A stretch of DNA of 64,000 nucleotides. It comes from Elymus sibiricus. Taxonomy: Eukaryota > Streptophyta > Magnoliopsida > Poales > Poaceae. The translations under genes were made by a program, and so were the position numbers. Below are positions 33,157 to 43,259 of the stretch, in pieces (the first letter of the stretch is position 1; every line of letters begins with the position of its first letter). The stretch covers positions 290,102,205 through 290,166,204 of the forward strand of contig CM077665.1 of the NCBI GenBank assembly GCA_039707655.1, read 5' to 3'. Below the pieces are notes generated by a model. It did no database searches, had not been told where the DNA came from, and saw only the letters and a program-made list of their open reading frames with translations.

Positions 33157-35286
33157 ATGTCAAGTGCTGAGGACAGTGAGAACAATTTCCAAGAGCAGAA
33201 CATTGTCATGAGTTCTGGCACTAGTCCTGAGTCCAGTTCCTCTTCAGATCCAGGCACTCCCAGTTCTCATGGGTTGCACAAGGCTGCTACAAGGGCCAGG
33301 AAGAAGCTGAATTCAGATGAGGAGGATTCAGATTTTGTGCCAGAGGTGATTCTTGCCAAGAAGCAAGAGAAAGCTGCCAAGAAAGCTGCAAATGAAGCCA
33401 CCTCTTCAAGGAGGACTGTCAGCAAGGTCTATGCTAGCTCTGAGGCTATGAGAGCACCTGAGAGTGCTAGGGCTAAGATGACTATTGAGTCCCCAAAGAA
33501 ATCTATGCCTAAGAAGGCAGGTGAGACGAAGGGAGCTAGGAAGAGGATTATCTATGTCACTGGTAGGCAGACCTCCATGTTTGAGGACCCTGAGGAGGCT
33601 GCTGGTGCTTCTGCTGAGGAGGAGGAAGAACATGTTGAGAAGGCCCCTACCAAGAAGAAACAAAAGAAGCTTATGTCTGATGCTATGCCAAAGACTGGCA
33701 CATCCAAGAGCACCAAGTCTGTCCCCAAGAAGGCAGCTGCTGAAAAGCCTAAGAGGTTATCCAGGCAGATTCCTGCTTCTGAAAAGAACAAGGGAACTAC
33801 CTCCAGAGTTGAGGATGAAGATGCTATGTCAGCTTTGATGAAGCTTAGACCACACCTTCCAGTACATAATGCCAGCTATCCACTTGCTGAAGATATGAAG
33901 AAGAGGAAGGATTCTGGTTTGAGGGCATGGAGAGCTGCTGATCCATATGCCCAAAGGAGGAAAACAGTTGTGGACTACAGATTCTACACCAAAGAGCAAT
34001 AGGATTTCTATGAAACTGTGCTGTTTGACAAGAGTCCAGCTGTGAGTGACATGAGGTATGTGGGCTGGAAATTCATCAAGGAGAATGAAGACTATTTTCC
34101 AAGTGTCCAAGACAATTTCCACTACATTGGTTTGGATGAGTTTGTTGGCAGAGAGTTTACTGCTTGGAATGATGAGATGATCATGCAATTCTACTCCACT
34201 CCACATTTCTATGGAGATGGTAGGATTGTATGGATGACTGAAGGTGCAAGATATGAGTCCACTGTTGATGAATGGGCTGCAATCTTAGGAGTCCCAGAGG
34301 CACAGGATGGTGATTTGGATGTCTACTCAGAATCCAAGGAGAGCCACAATGCTATGGCCAACATGTACAATGAGATCCCTGCTGCTCATGTGAAGTCTCA
34401 CAAGTTAGGATCCATCTACTTTCTTCAGGCTGGCCTCCATACCATGAACACCATTCCGAGGCATACTTTGATGCCCAAGTCAGGAGATGACAAGATGATC
34501 CGAGGCTACTCCATCAACATGCTAATCCATCTTGACAGACACACCAGGATCAGAGTCATGGACTTGATTGTTGAGACAGTGAAGAGGGTTGCTGCTGATC
34601 AGAAGCGCTCTTGCTGCTATGCACCCTATATCCAGATGCTCATTAACTCCAAGATGGAGAAGCACATCTTTTCTCTGGACAGACCCCACTTGCCCCTACA
34701 GCCAGATCTCGAGTACAACATTGTGGTGATGGATCCAAAACATCCCACATCTGCTGCAGCTCACGCAGAGGCAGAGGCAACTAGAGCCACTAGTGCTCAA
34801 GTCCCTAGATCCAGGAACGAGCAATTGGATATGTTGATCTCATCAGTTCCGGGCATGCAGAAGGACATTAAGGACATCTTGAACAATCAGAATAGTCTTG
34901 TCAGGATCTTCGAAAATAGGATCAAGACCCTTAATGATAAGGTGGATGGGCTGACTAAGACAGTCAATGAGCTCAAGAAGGAAGTTGACTCAGTGCCTCT
35001 TCCTCATTCTTCAGATGATGATGATGATGATGATGATGAGGATGACTCACCTCTCAGGCCAGGCACACAGTTCACCACTCAGGCCAGATCGGCCACCGTG
35101 CTAGCTCCAGACTTGAGGCCCTCTTCATCAGCTCCTGCCACTGTCACCTCAGCTCCTGCTCCATCAGCTCCAGTTCCTCCAGTTGCCACTCCAACTCCAT
35201 CCACGACATCTGCAGAGATCTTCGCCGACGATGTTCTCTCGACTCCTTCATCAACAACCGGAGGAGATCATCTCAAGAACGCTTAG
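33157..35286 (+). pseudogene. Second Copia ORF: putative plant transposon protein domain, one internal stop
   Basis: A single frame of about 710 codons interrupted only by TAG at 34000-34002 (KEQ*DFYETV). Residues 1-240 are Ser/Lys/Glu-rich with basic, nuclear-localisation-like runs (KKKQKK). From about residue 260 to 520 there is a folded region with DMRYVGWKFIKEN, FVGREFTAWND and FYSTPHFYGDGRIVWMTEG, resembling the 'putative plant transposon protein' family of unknown function. A coiled-coil-like stretch (LNDKVDGLTKTVNELKKEVD), an Asp run from a GAT microsatellite (35016-35038) and a Pro/Ser/Thr-rich tail follow. It occupies the env-like position of Sireviruses, but I see no signal peptide or membrane anchor. 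Confidence 0.75.
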
Positions 35287-35320
35287 ATATATGTCTTTGA
35301 ACTTTTTGGTAACTTGTTGC

Positions 35321-35776
35321 CAAAGGGGGAGAAGTGTATATAGATCTTTAGGCTTTGAGTGAGAGAGCGTTTGGTATTTATCGCTTTTTCAAGACCAATT
35401 GTTTTCTTTTGTCTTTTGGTTGCTTGTGTTGAACTTATGTGTGTTTTGATCATACACTTAATGTGTGCTGTGCTACTATTTCCTATCATCTTAATGCTTA
35501 TGAGATGATCATTATCTTTGTTTGGTTGTGTTGTGCTATGATGTTCATTCTAATTACTCTCGCACACCACCAAGATGTATGTGACATGGAAGAAGTGCCC
35601 CATGTAGCTAATCGATTGTGCATTTGCATTCAAATGCAAATTTAAAATAATGCACAAATTTAGGGGGAGCTCTTGCTTATCACATACTTCTCAAAGCGAC
35701 GATTATATTCTTTGATTATATCATATGTCGAAGCTTTGATCTATATGTTGTCATCAATTACCAAAAAGGGGGATAT
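35321..35776 (+). other. Repeated polypurine tracts before the Copia 3' LTR
   Basis: CCAAAGGGGGAGAAG (about 35320), TTTAGGGGGAGCTC (about 35661) and CAAAAAGGGGGATAT (35762-35776, touching the LTR). The last is the functional position. Upstream polypurine-tract copies are a known Sirevirus peculiarity. Confidence 0.7.
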
Positions 35777-37286
35777 TGAAAGCACATTTGCTCCCTTGGT
35801 GGTTTTGGTAATTAATTACAACATATAAGTCATTGAACTAATGTTTCCACTAAGTATATTTCAATAAAAGTTCAATGATAGGGATGGCAAAAGGATTGTG
35901 GAGATATCCCAAGATGCAAGGAAATGGATTGGCAAAGCTTCAAGCAAGAGGACTCTACATTTTACTTTGTGAGAAATCACCTTGAGTCCATAGGAAAGCC
36001 AATACTATTAAAAGGGGGTAAGGTTTTGATTGGTGAACAAAATGCTCATACGTGCACAAGTGATAGTCACCAAAAACACTCACAAGCTCTTCCACAAAAG
36101 TCTGTCCACAGTCAAATATCCAAAATCGGTGCAACCAACACTTTCCACTCGATGCCACCGATTCCCATACTCAGACAGACTCAGCCAAACCCTAGCCACT
36201 TCGGTGCAACCGATTCTTCTTCGGTGCCACTGAGTTTGGGTTGCCAACTTTCTGTTACGCAAATTCACAATATCGGTACCACCGAGATTGTTGGATCGGC
36301 GTCATCGAGAATGGGCAATCTGACCATTGGTCACCTTATCGGTGCAACCGAGTTTCCTATATCGGTCTCACCGAGATTCAAAAGTTGCCACCTTTTGGTC
36401 ACTTCGGTACCACTGGGATTAACACATCGGTGTCACCGAGTTGGTCATTTTGTGTGTAACAGTTGGATTTTTGGGGATGCCTATATATACCACTTCACCA
36501 CCACCTACTCGAAAGAGAAGCACTCAGAACTATTCCATACTTGCCCCATCCAGTTTTCTAAGAGAGAGCCACCTACCCTTGTGTTGAGGTCAAGATCTTC
36601 CACTCCAACCATATATATCTTGATTTCTGGTCTCCCCAAGTTGCTTTCCACCAATCCCATCTCTTCCACCAAGCCAAATCTGTGAGAGAGTGATTGTGTG
36701 TTGAGGAGTCTATCATCTTGAAGCACAAGAGCAAGGATTTCATCGACATTACCGAGCCTATTACCTTTTGGAGGGTGGTGCCTCCTAGATTGGTTAGGTG
36801 TCGCTTGGGAGCCTCCTACTTCATGTTGTGGAGTTGAACCAAGAAGTTTGTAAGGGCAAGGAGATCGCCTACTCCGTGAAGATCTACCATAGTGAGGCTA
36901 GTCCTTCGTATACGGAAGCCGTTATGGAATAGTCAAGGTTGCTACTTCGTGGACCCTTATGGGTGGAGCCCTCTGTGGACTCTCGCGACCGTTACCCTCC
37001 GTGGGTTGAAGACTCCATAAACGTGGATGTACAATAGCACCACCTATCGGAACCACGGGAAAAATCATCATGTCTACAGTTGCGTTTGATCTTCCTACCC
37101 TATCCTTTCTACTCATGCTTGTTGTTACTTTCCACTGCTATATTCTTAGACATGCATGTGTAGGGTGTACTTGACTTGCCATGAAATGCTAAAATCTGCC
37201 AACTGTAAAATTTGGGAAAAGGTAGAATTTTTATTTGGTCAAGTAGTCTAATCACCCCCCCCTCTAGACATACTTTCGGTCCCACA
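35777..37286 (+). repeat. 3' LTR of the Copia element (1510 bp)
   Basis: Full-length partner of 27799-29220. It keeps the 88-bp segment missing from the 5' LTR (about 36824-36911), the palindrome array from 36126 and the TATA box near 36482. Open frames in both LTRs (27946-28317 and 35924-36685) correspond to each other and are not genes. Confidence 0.95.
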
Positions 37287-37529
37287 GCGCCTCCGTCCAT
37301 GAGGGTCTTGGTCACCATGACTTTGCTGATGGTGGGGGTGCACAACATGGGGAGCTCGCCTGTAGCTGTCGAGGACCTGAGGCCATCCCAAGCGTTGAAG
37401 GATATGTCATACTACATCCACTTGAGGGGCCACGCGGCCTCTGGCTTCGGGAGGGCAGCGTTCACCTCGCAAGAGAACTACTTGACAGGCGGTTGGACGC
37501 CGAGGCGTGCGCTCTGCCAAGGATGCAGG
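37287..37529 (-). pseudogene. G3 protease, N-terminal half with active site
   Basis: The minus frame reads LCTPTISKVMVTKTLMDGGA up to the Copia boundary. D-G-G-A is the protease active-site loop, with the catalytic Asp retained. GLNVLS resumes at 27798. The Copia TSD lies within the GGC-GCG (Gly-Ala) codons, so the insertion cut the active-site loop itself. Confidence 0.82.
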
Positions 37530-38500
37530 CTATTGCACGAGGCTCTTGGTAGCCTCCAGCCCCTTCGTTGCGCTAGGTGTTGTCGTTCCTTCTAAGCGGT
37601 GGTGGTAGTGGTGGGAGAGCAGCGTTGTCCTGAGGGCGTGCCTCACGAGGTTACTCACGCTAGGCGTCATCACGAGGCTGCTCACGCCAGCACTGGCGGG
37701 GATTGCCACCATGGCTATCCCATATGCCGCCGTCTTGACCGCCTACATGACTAGCGGTGCGATCGCTGCGCTCCGGACGCCGCCCGACGCGCTCGTCACA
37801 GCGGGACTTGAGCTCCTGACAGTCTTTAGTGTTGTGCGTGTGCACGTCGTAGTAGATGCAGAACGGGCGACGGTCCTTCTCAGGCGCATCGCTATCATGG
37901 CCGCACTTCTGCTCGGGCTCCGCCGCGAGAACGGCCAGGCCCTTGCATTTGACTTCCTTGGCCTTCACCTTGCCATCGTACGGCGCGGCGTCGGGGTCGT
38001 CATGGATGAAGAGGCGACCCTCCTTGGCCTTGGCGCATTTGTCGGCGATGTTGAAGAGCTCCAGGGACGAGCTGAGCCCGTCGTTGATGGCGAGCTTTTC
38101 ACACATCCGAACATCCTTGACGCCATTGGTGAACGCCATAATGATGGCTTCGTCTGAGGCGCACGGGATCTTGTTGCGCACCTGGCTGAAGTGCTAGATG
38201 TACTTGCGTAGGGTCTCTCTGGGGCGCTGCTTCACGCATTGTAGGTCGTTGATGGAGAGCAGGCGATCATGCGTGCCCTTGAAGTTTGCGACAAACAGCT
38301 CGCAAAGCTTACTCCAAGAAGAGATCGACTCTTCGGGCAGGTTAATGAGCCAGGAGTGCGCGCCATCCTTGAGGGCCATGGGGAACCAGTTCACCATGAC
38401 CTTATCATTGCTGTTCGCCACAGCGCGTAGAGCTAGAGGAACTCTCTGGGTTCAGGGACTCTGTTGTAGCGTGGGGGCAGCTCAGGCTTGAACTTGATAG
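37530..38500 (-). pseudogene. Gag capsid and zinc finger of G3
   Basis: The frame at 38421-38194 has NDKVMVNWFPMALKDGAHSWL and SISSWSKLCELFVANFKGT. After a stop it resumes at 38181 with SDEAIIMAFTNGVKDVRM and the CAKAKEGR block. The zinc finger reads FCIYYDVHTHNTKDCQEL, so the His of CX2HX4HX4C is replaced by Tyr. An Arg/Asp/Gly-rich tail follows to 37660 and decays beyond. It is paralogous to G2 gag over the whole length. Function would be particle capsid; stops and the lost His argue it is dead. Confidence 0.85.
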
Positions 38501-38821
38501 GCTAAAGCAACTGGCGTAGCTCACGAGTGAAGGCCCGACAGCCCAGACAGCTGGTAGGGACTCCGTGCGTGTGGGCGGCTTGGTTCTGGTGCCCAGCAGC
38601 CGCGACGTCCTGGACAATCTGGTCTTGGCACTGGCGCTGCTGCTCGAGGATCACCCGCGCGTCAGGCGGCGCTCGGTGGACGATCTGACAGCTTGCGGGG
38701 CGGATCGCGTGCGTAGATGGAGGTGCAGGTGCCTCGCGGGGCGGATCGCGCGGGCGCGCGTCGCGGGCCGGTGGAGGTGCCTCGCTGGGCAGATCACGCG
38801 ACCGCGCGTCGCGTCAAGGCT

Positions 38822-39256
38822 CTACTGGCTCGTCGTGCAGGGGAGGTGGTGGCGGCGCGCCGTGCGCCACGTCTCCATCTCGAGAAGGCGGGGGAGGAGT
38901 GAACGAGAGGGCGCCGAGGGGTCTCCGGAGGCGGTGACGAGTTCGGTGATGCGACCTTGCCAAGCGTCGTAACCGGCATCCGCCTGGCGGTAGCGAAGCA
39001 GCTCGCGCGCCATGAGCAGCGCAGCCTGTGCGTTCACGTGCTCAAAGCGGGCGTGGGATGAGGAGGCGGTGGTTGTGCGGCCGTCCCTCTGCACGGAAGG
39101 GTGCATGGAGGAGTCCCACTGCTCGCGTGTTGCAGGGTCGGTGACGGCAGCAGCTTTGGCGCTGGCGAAGTGGCAGCGACTGTCACGGCCCACGGGCACA
39201 GTCTGGATGACACGGGCCGCTTGGCGCTCGGCGCGTACACGACGGGCTTTGGCCAT
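38822..39256 (-). pseudogene. Gag N-terminal region of G3
   Basis: Contains ARRVRAERQAARVIQTV, then EQWDSSMHPSVQRDGR and AALLMARELLRYRQADAGYD. G4 has the matching blocks (VRAERQVARVV, SSMHPFVKRDGR, LLMVRGLLRLRP), which ties G3 and G4 to one family even though they keep different parts of pol. It begins 50-70 bp from the primer-binding site. Confidence 0.7.
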
Positions 39257-39304
39257 GGGTTTAGCAAGGGCGGAGCCGAAACAGAGCTAGAGAACTGCGG
39301 CGCA

Positions 39305-39324
39305 CCCCTACCTGGCGCGCCAAA
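39305..39324 (-). other. Primer-binding site of G3
   Basis: The minus strand reads TTTGGCGCGCCAGGTAGGGG beside the LTR end at 39325. Confidence 0.78.
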
Positions 39325-40156
39325 TGTCGGAATCGGGGCTCTGGGGACCCAAGAGAGGTTGAAACTCTGGGGTGCGCTGGCTCTCCAACCCTGCTCTCTC
39401 TTGCCAACCTACGGCGATGCTCCAGTGTGCTTGAGCTTGGGGGGTAGAATAACGAACATGGTGGTTTACCCAGGTTCGGGCCACCTCGCGGTGTAAAGCC
39501 CTACTCCTGCTTGTCTGGATTTCTTAGAGGGTGAGAGTCCATCCAGAGGGGTTGATGACCTACTCCTTTTATCCTAGCTTTGGTCCTCTTCCCCCGAAAA
39601 ATATCAGGCGGGAAGGGTTGCCACAACCGCCAGTTTGAAGACTATAGACTATCATAACTAAAGTGCCCTTCGCCTGTAAAAGGCTCCTCTCATGATGCGC
39701 TGGTGGGCTCGGGGATGACCTCCGTACTAGCGAGCCCCAGCCTTGCCCTTCTTACACTAAACGGGAAATCTTTGGGCGTTGCTTTGGGAACCGGCGTGCT
39801 GACCCAGCTCCCTTAGCACCAAAGGGGAAAGCCTTCTCTATGATGCCTCCTGCAATGGCCCTAGACGCCGCCCGGCAGGGTGCGCGACACCCTCACGACA
39901 GAGAGGGGCACATGACCCTGCTGAACCATCCTTGACCCGCAAGCCTCACGGTGCCCCTGCGGGGCAGCCTCGGGAGGTGACTTCATGAGGGCGTCCTAAC
40001 GAGGCTGGTGACGGTGCCAGGCGCCTCACGAGGCAGGGGCCCCGTGAAGGCCTTCCCGCGAAGCTTAGCGACGGGCCATACTGGGATCAAGTTGCACGTC
40101 ACGACTTGGACCGCAAGCGGACGGGCCTGGGTACCCCAAGTCCCAGGGGCCCGACA
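39325..40156 (-). repeat. 5' LTR of G3 (832 bp)
   Basis: In plus orientation it begins TGTCGGAATCGGGGC and ends GGGGCCCGACA. The minus-strand start TGTCGGGCCCCTGGGACTTGGG matches the G4 LTR start. It directly abuts a same-family LTR fragment in the opposite orientation (40157-40736). Confidence 0.87.
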
Positions 40157-40736
40157 GCGCGTGCAGCGCCGAGCGGCGCAGATGTGGAGGCTTTCCTCTT
40201 TTGTGCTAAGGGAGGGTCAGCTTGCCGGTTCCCAAAGCAATCTCCAAAGGTTTCCCGTTTGGTGCAAGAAGACCAAGGCTGGGGGCTCGGCAGAACGAAG
40301 GTCATCCCGAGCCCACCAGCACGTCACGGCACGAGGCCTTTGCAGGCGAAGACTACTTTTGTCAGGATAAGCTGCAGTCATGTCCCCCTTCAAGATGGCC
40401 ATTCTGGAAACCCTTCCCGCGTTGTGTTTTCGGAGGAAGAGGACCAGGGCGAGTATAAGATAGGGTAGGCGGCCGCCGTAGAAGGCGATCGACCGGAAGT
40501 TAGCCAGAATCCATCTTTGTATTCCCTCGCACCCTCAAGCAATCCAGACAAGCAGGAGTAAGGTTTTACACCGCAGGGTGGCCCGAACCTGGGTAAACTA
40601 TCGTGTCCATTGTTCTTCTTCCTTAGCTGGAGCACTCCGGAGTGTCACCGTGAGGTTGCGAGGTAGAGTCGGGCGGGGGAACTAGCGCACCCCAGAGTTC
40701 GAACCTCTTTGGGTCCTCGGAGCCCCGATTCCGACA
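40157..40736 (+). repeat. 5'-truncated LTR of the G3/G4 family, plus orientation
   Basis: Matches the 3' two-thirds of the G4 LTR (GGCTTTCCTCTTTTGTGCTAAGG ... to CCCGATTCCGACA at 40736), including the TATA-like GAGTATAAG near 40450. G3 appears inserted in it at 40156/40157. The other part is not found at the left end of G3. Confidence 0.82.
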
Positions 40737-40820
40737 GGTGGGTATGTAGCCCACGGACTCGAGCTCAACGATGGTGCCCTCCATCACGTTGGAGGCCACC
40801 CACTTGCCCTTGTAGGCCAT
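40737..40820 (-). pseudogene. N-terminus of the G5 antisense accessory ORF
   Basis: From the ATG at 40820 the minus strand reads MAYKGKWVASNVMEGTIVEL and on to GYIP, then is cut at 40737. Basic starts of this kind (a short K-G-K-W followed by an L-x-x-x-GYLP-like block) occur at the start of the 'putative gypsy type transposon' antisense proteins of cereal Tat elements. A TATA box lies about 120 bp upstream. Confidence 0.55.
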
Positions 40821-40939
40821 GGTGAGTGGAGGAAACGTGATCAAAAATCTTGAACAAATCTAGGGTGCTGGTGCTCTAGAGGCTGTAAGCAATGGCGCAA
40901 GGGATGAAGGTGTGGGGGAAAGATAAATTCCCCATTGTG

Positions 40940-40948
40940 CTTTTATAA
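40940..40948 (-). promoter_or_regulatory. Antisense TATA box of G5
   Basis: The minus strand reads AATTATAAAAGCAC; the leader runs about 120 bp to the ATG at 40820 and ends TCCACTCACC-ATGG. This is a good plant promoter and start context. Confidence 0.5.
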
Positions 40949-41370
40949 TTCTATGAAAGACTAAGAGTCCCCTCACCGTGCCGTGCAAATCGCCACATAG
41001 CAACATGTCGTTCCATTAATCCCACATCGGTTGAAACAAGTTGTTGATGATATCCCTTAAAAAAATAGAGCACGATCTCTGCTTCGATAAGACGTGCCAT
41101 TGAGGAAACTTCCTCGAAACACGATTCGATTCGCTACAACAAGCTCAATTTGCCTGATAGGCGGTGGCGGTTACGGTAAAAGTTTTCAGACAAAAATGAT
41201 AGTTCACACTTATGTGGCGAGCCTTTGAGGATAAGCGATCTCGAAGATTTTGGATCCGAACAATGTCAGCTATGAAGGAACTTGCCTGCCAAGCCGAAGA
41301 CATCCAGCGCAAAATGGTCCGAGGAGTATGGTCATCCCTGGCATTGGAGACCAGTTCAGGGATACTGAGG

Positions 41371-41458
41371 GTGTCCCGGACTAGGGGTTACTAGCCCAAG
41401 GTGTTTTGTCCTTATGGGCCAAACTAGGGCCCATTGAGCCACCGACTGGAGGATAGCC
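41371..41458 (+). repeat. G5 3' LTR, left piece
   Basis: Begins TGTCCCGGACTAGGGG and ends with the TSD TAGCC (41454-41458) created by insertion of G4. Confidence 0.75.
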
Positions 41459-42311
41459 TGTCGGGCTTTGGGACTGGGGATACCCAGGCCCGTTTGCCTG
41501 CAGCCCCAGATGCGACGCACGCCATGGGCCCAGCATGACCCGCCATTGAACTTCACGAGCAAGATCCTCGCGAGGGGCCCCGCCTCACGAGGTGCGCGTC
41601 AGCGACCGTCGTCGGGAACCTCGCAAGGCCCCCTTCCCCTCGCAAGGTCCCCCCCCCAAGGCCTTCGCGGGGCGGACTAACTAAGAGTGGCTCCGTAGGA
41701 TCGTGTGCTCCCACATCTTCGTGTGGGAGGCGCGCGTCACGCCGAGAGGTGCCTGGAGACGTGCCAGCAAAAATGGATGAGGAGGCTTTCCTATTTAGTG
41801 CTAAGGGAGGAGCGCCAGCCCGGCGGTTCCCAAAGCAATCCCCAAAGGTTTCCGTTTGTCGCAAGAAGACCAAGGCTGGGGGCTCGCCAGGACAGAGGTC
41901 ATCCAGAGCCCGCTAGCGCGTCACGACAGGAGTCTTTTGTATGTGAAGACTACTTTTGTCAGGATAAGCTACAGTCTTGTCGCTCCCCAAACTGGCCGCT
42001 GTGGCAACCCTTCTGCCTTGTGTTTTCGGGGGAAGAGGACCAAGGCCAGTATATGAAGGGGGAGGTAGCAACCATAGGGAGGGGGCTGGTTGTATTCACT
42101 CTTTCCCACTAAGCAATCAAAACAAGCAGGCGTAGGGTTTTACGCCGCAAGGTGGCCCGAACCTTGCTAGATTGTTGTGTTTGTAGTTCTTCCCCCCAAG
42201 CTCAAGCACGCCGGATCATCGCCGTAGGTTAGGGTCAGAGAGCGAGGTTGGAGAGTCGGCGCACCTGAGAGTTTGAACGTCTATCGGGTCCCCGGAGCGC
42301 CGATTCCGACA
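41459..42311 (+). repeat. 5' LTR of G4 (853 bp)
   Basis: Starts TGTCGGGCTTTGGGACTGGGG, ends GATTCCGACA. AGTATATGAAGG near 42050 is the likely TATA region. Paired with 49575-50438. Confidence 0.93.
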
Positions 42312-42331
42312 TTTGGCGTGCCAGGTAGGGG
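42312..42331 (+). other. Primer-binding site of G4
   Basis: TTTGGCGTGCCAGGTAGGGG directly follows the LTR; one C/T difference from G2 and G3. Confidence 0.8.
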
Positions 42332-42371
42332 TGCGCTACTCTTCTTCAGCCCTGTTCGGGACCCGGCTTCA

Positions 42372-42781
42372 TGGACCCCATGGCGAACCCCCATCATGTG
42401 CGCGCTGAGCGCCAGGTGGCCCGCGTCGTCTAGACCGCGCCTATGGGGCACGACGGACGTCGTCACTCCGCCGGCGCCGAAGCCGCAGCCGCCACCGACC
42501 CTGCAGCATGCGAGTAGTGGGGCTCCTCCATGCACCCCTTTGTGAAGAGGGACGGCCGCATCGGCACCGCCTCCTCCTCCCTCGCTCGCCGAGAGCAAGC
42601 AAACGCGTCGCCCGCGCTACTCATGGTGCGCGGGCTGCTTCGCCTTCGCCCGACGGGTGCCGAGCAGGATGCCTGGTTGGCAGGCATCACTGGACTCATC
42701 GCCGTCGCGGGAGGGGCTCAGACGCCTCCTCGATTGCCTGGACCCCTCCGCGTCGGGCGGGGGGGCAGATCACGCGGTCTA
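42372..42781 (+). pseudogene. Gag N-terminal remnant of G4
   Basis: Opens at ATGGACCCCATGG (42372). It reads PHHVRAERQVARVV, a stop, then MGHDGRRH and, after another stop, SSMHPFVKRDGRIGTASSS and LLMVRGLLRLRPTGAEQDAWL. These match the N-terminal gag of G3 and G2. The reading is fused to RNase H at about 42781 with loss of the capsid, zinc finger, protease and RT. Confidence 0.7.
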
Positions 42782-42782
42782 A

Positions 42783-43247
42783 TTGTGCTTCGGCCATGAC
42801 AGGAAGGTCTCCAATAACATCGCGGAATACGATGGCATCATCCCCGGCCTCCAGGCCGCCTACGCCCTCGGAGTCAAGCGCCTTGTCATCAAGGGTGATT
42901 CACATCTCCTCGTTGACTTCTTCATCAAGAAGTACAAGCCCAAGGATGAGCACATGGCAGCCTACCTGGAGGAGGTACGAAAACTCGAGAAGCGCTTCCT
43001 TGGTTTAGAATTCCAGCACATTCCGCGCAGCGCCAACCAAGTGGCCGACGACCTCGCCAAGCAAGCATCACGCCGAGAGGCGCAAATCCCAAATGTATTC
43101 GAGGAGAGACTCTTCAGGCCGTTGGCCACGCCACCTGCCACCGGCGCTGCACAGCTGCATGAGGAGCCGCCCTCCGCACCATCAACGGGCGCGCTGGACT
43201 GCTGCTCCCCCTCAGGAGACCGCTTGCTGCTTGCTCTAGAACCTTAG
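42783..43247 (+). pseudogene. RNase H of G4 (N-terminally truncated)
   Basis: Reads KVSNNIAEYDGIIPGLQAAY, containing the catalytic Glu, then VIKGDSHLLVDFF with the third acid, and QHIPRSANQVADDLAKQA, the fourth-acid region of plant-type Gypsy RNase H. The first catalytic Asp (YFDG) lies in the deleted part, so the enzyme is inactive. A linker (RLLLALEP) and stop at 43245-43247 precede the integrase region. Confidence 0.85.
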
Positions 43248-43259
43248 AAGGGCAGCTGG

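Larger units (their letters stand above)
27799..37286 (+). mobile_element. Sirevirus-like Copia element, non-autonomous (gag plus 3' ORF, no pol)
   Basis: LTRs lie at 27799-29220 and 35777-37286, both starting TGAAAGCACATTTGC and ending CGGTCCCACA. The TSD is GCACC (27794-27798) and GCGCC (37287-37291), one mismatch. The primer-binding site is TGGTATCAGAGC. The internal region holds a 728-codon gag frame with stops, a 0.9-kb spacer, an internal promoter-like region and a 710-codon second ORF, then polypurine tracts. No protease, integrase, RT or RNase H motif is seen. Large gag, an ORF in the env-like position, repeated G-rich polypurine tracts and palindrome-rich LTRs are Sirevirus traits. 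It splits the protease of G3. Confidence 0.9.
25991..40156 (-). mobile_element. Tat-type Gypsy element 'G3', split by a Copia element, no 3' LTR
   Basis: Minus-strand order: 5' LTR (40156-39325), primer-binding site, gag N-terminus, capsid/zinc finger, protease (interrupted at 37287/27798 by the Copia element), truncated RT (26755) and tandem repeats (26460-26015). It is the same subfamily as G2, with the same pol truncation and the same CTCAA-containing junction after RT (26655 compared with 2236). The 3' LTR is absent and the left edge runs into the A1 LTR, implying a deletion. Confidence 0.83.

Noticed and set aside
34000..34002. Programmed stop-codon readthrough
   Set aside because: The following bases (GAT) do not form a known readthrough context; a point mutation from CAG is simpler.
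35924..36685. 253-codon open frame near the Copia 3' end
   Set aside because: It lies inside the 3' LTR and over the palindromes; the 5' LTR copy is broken.
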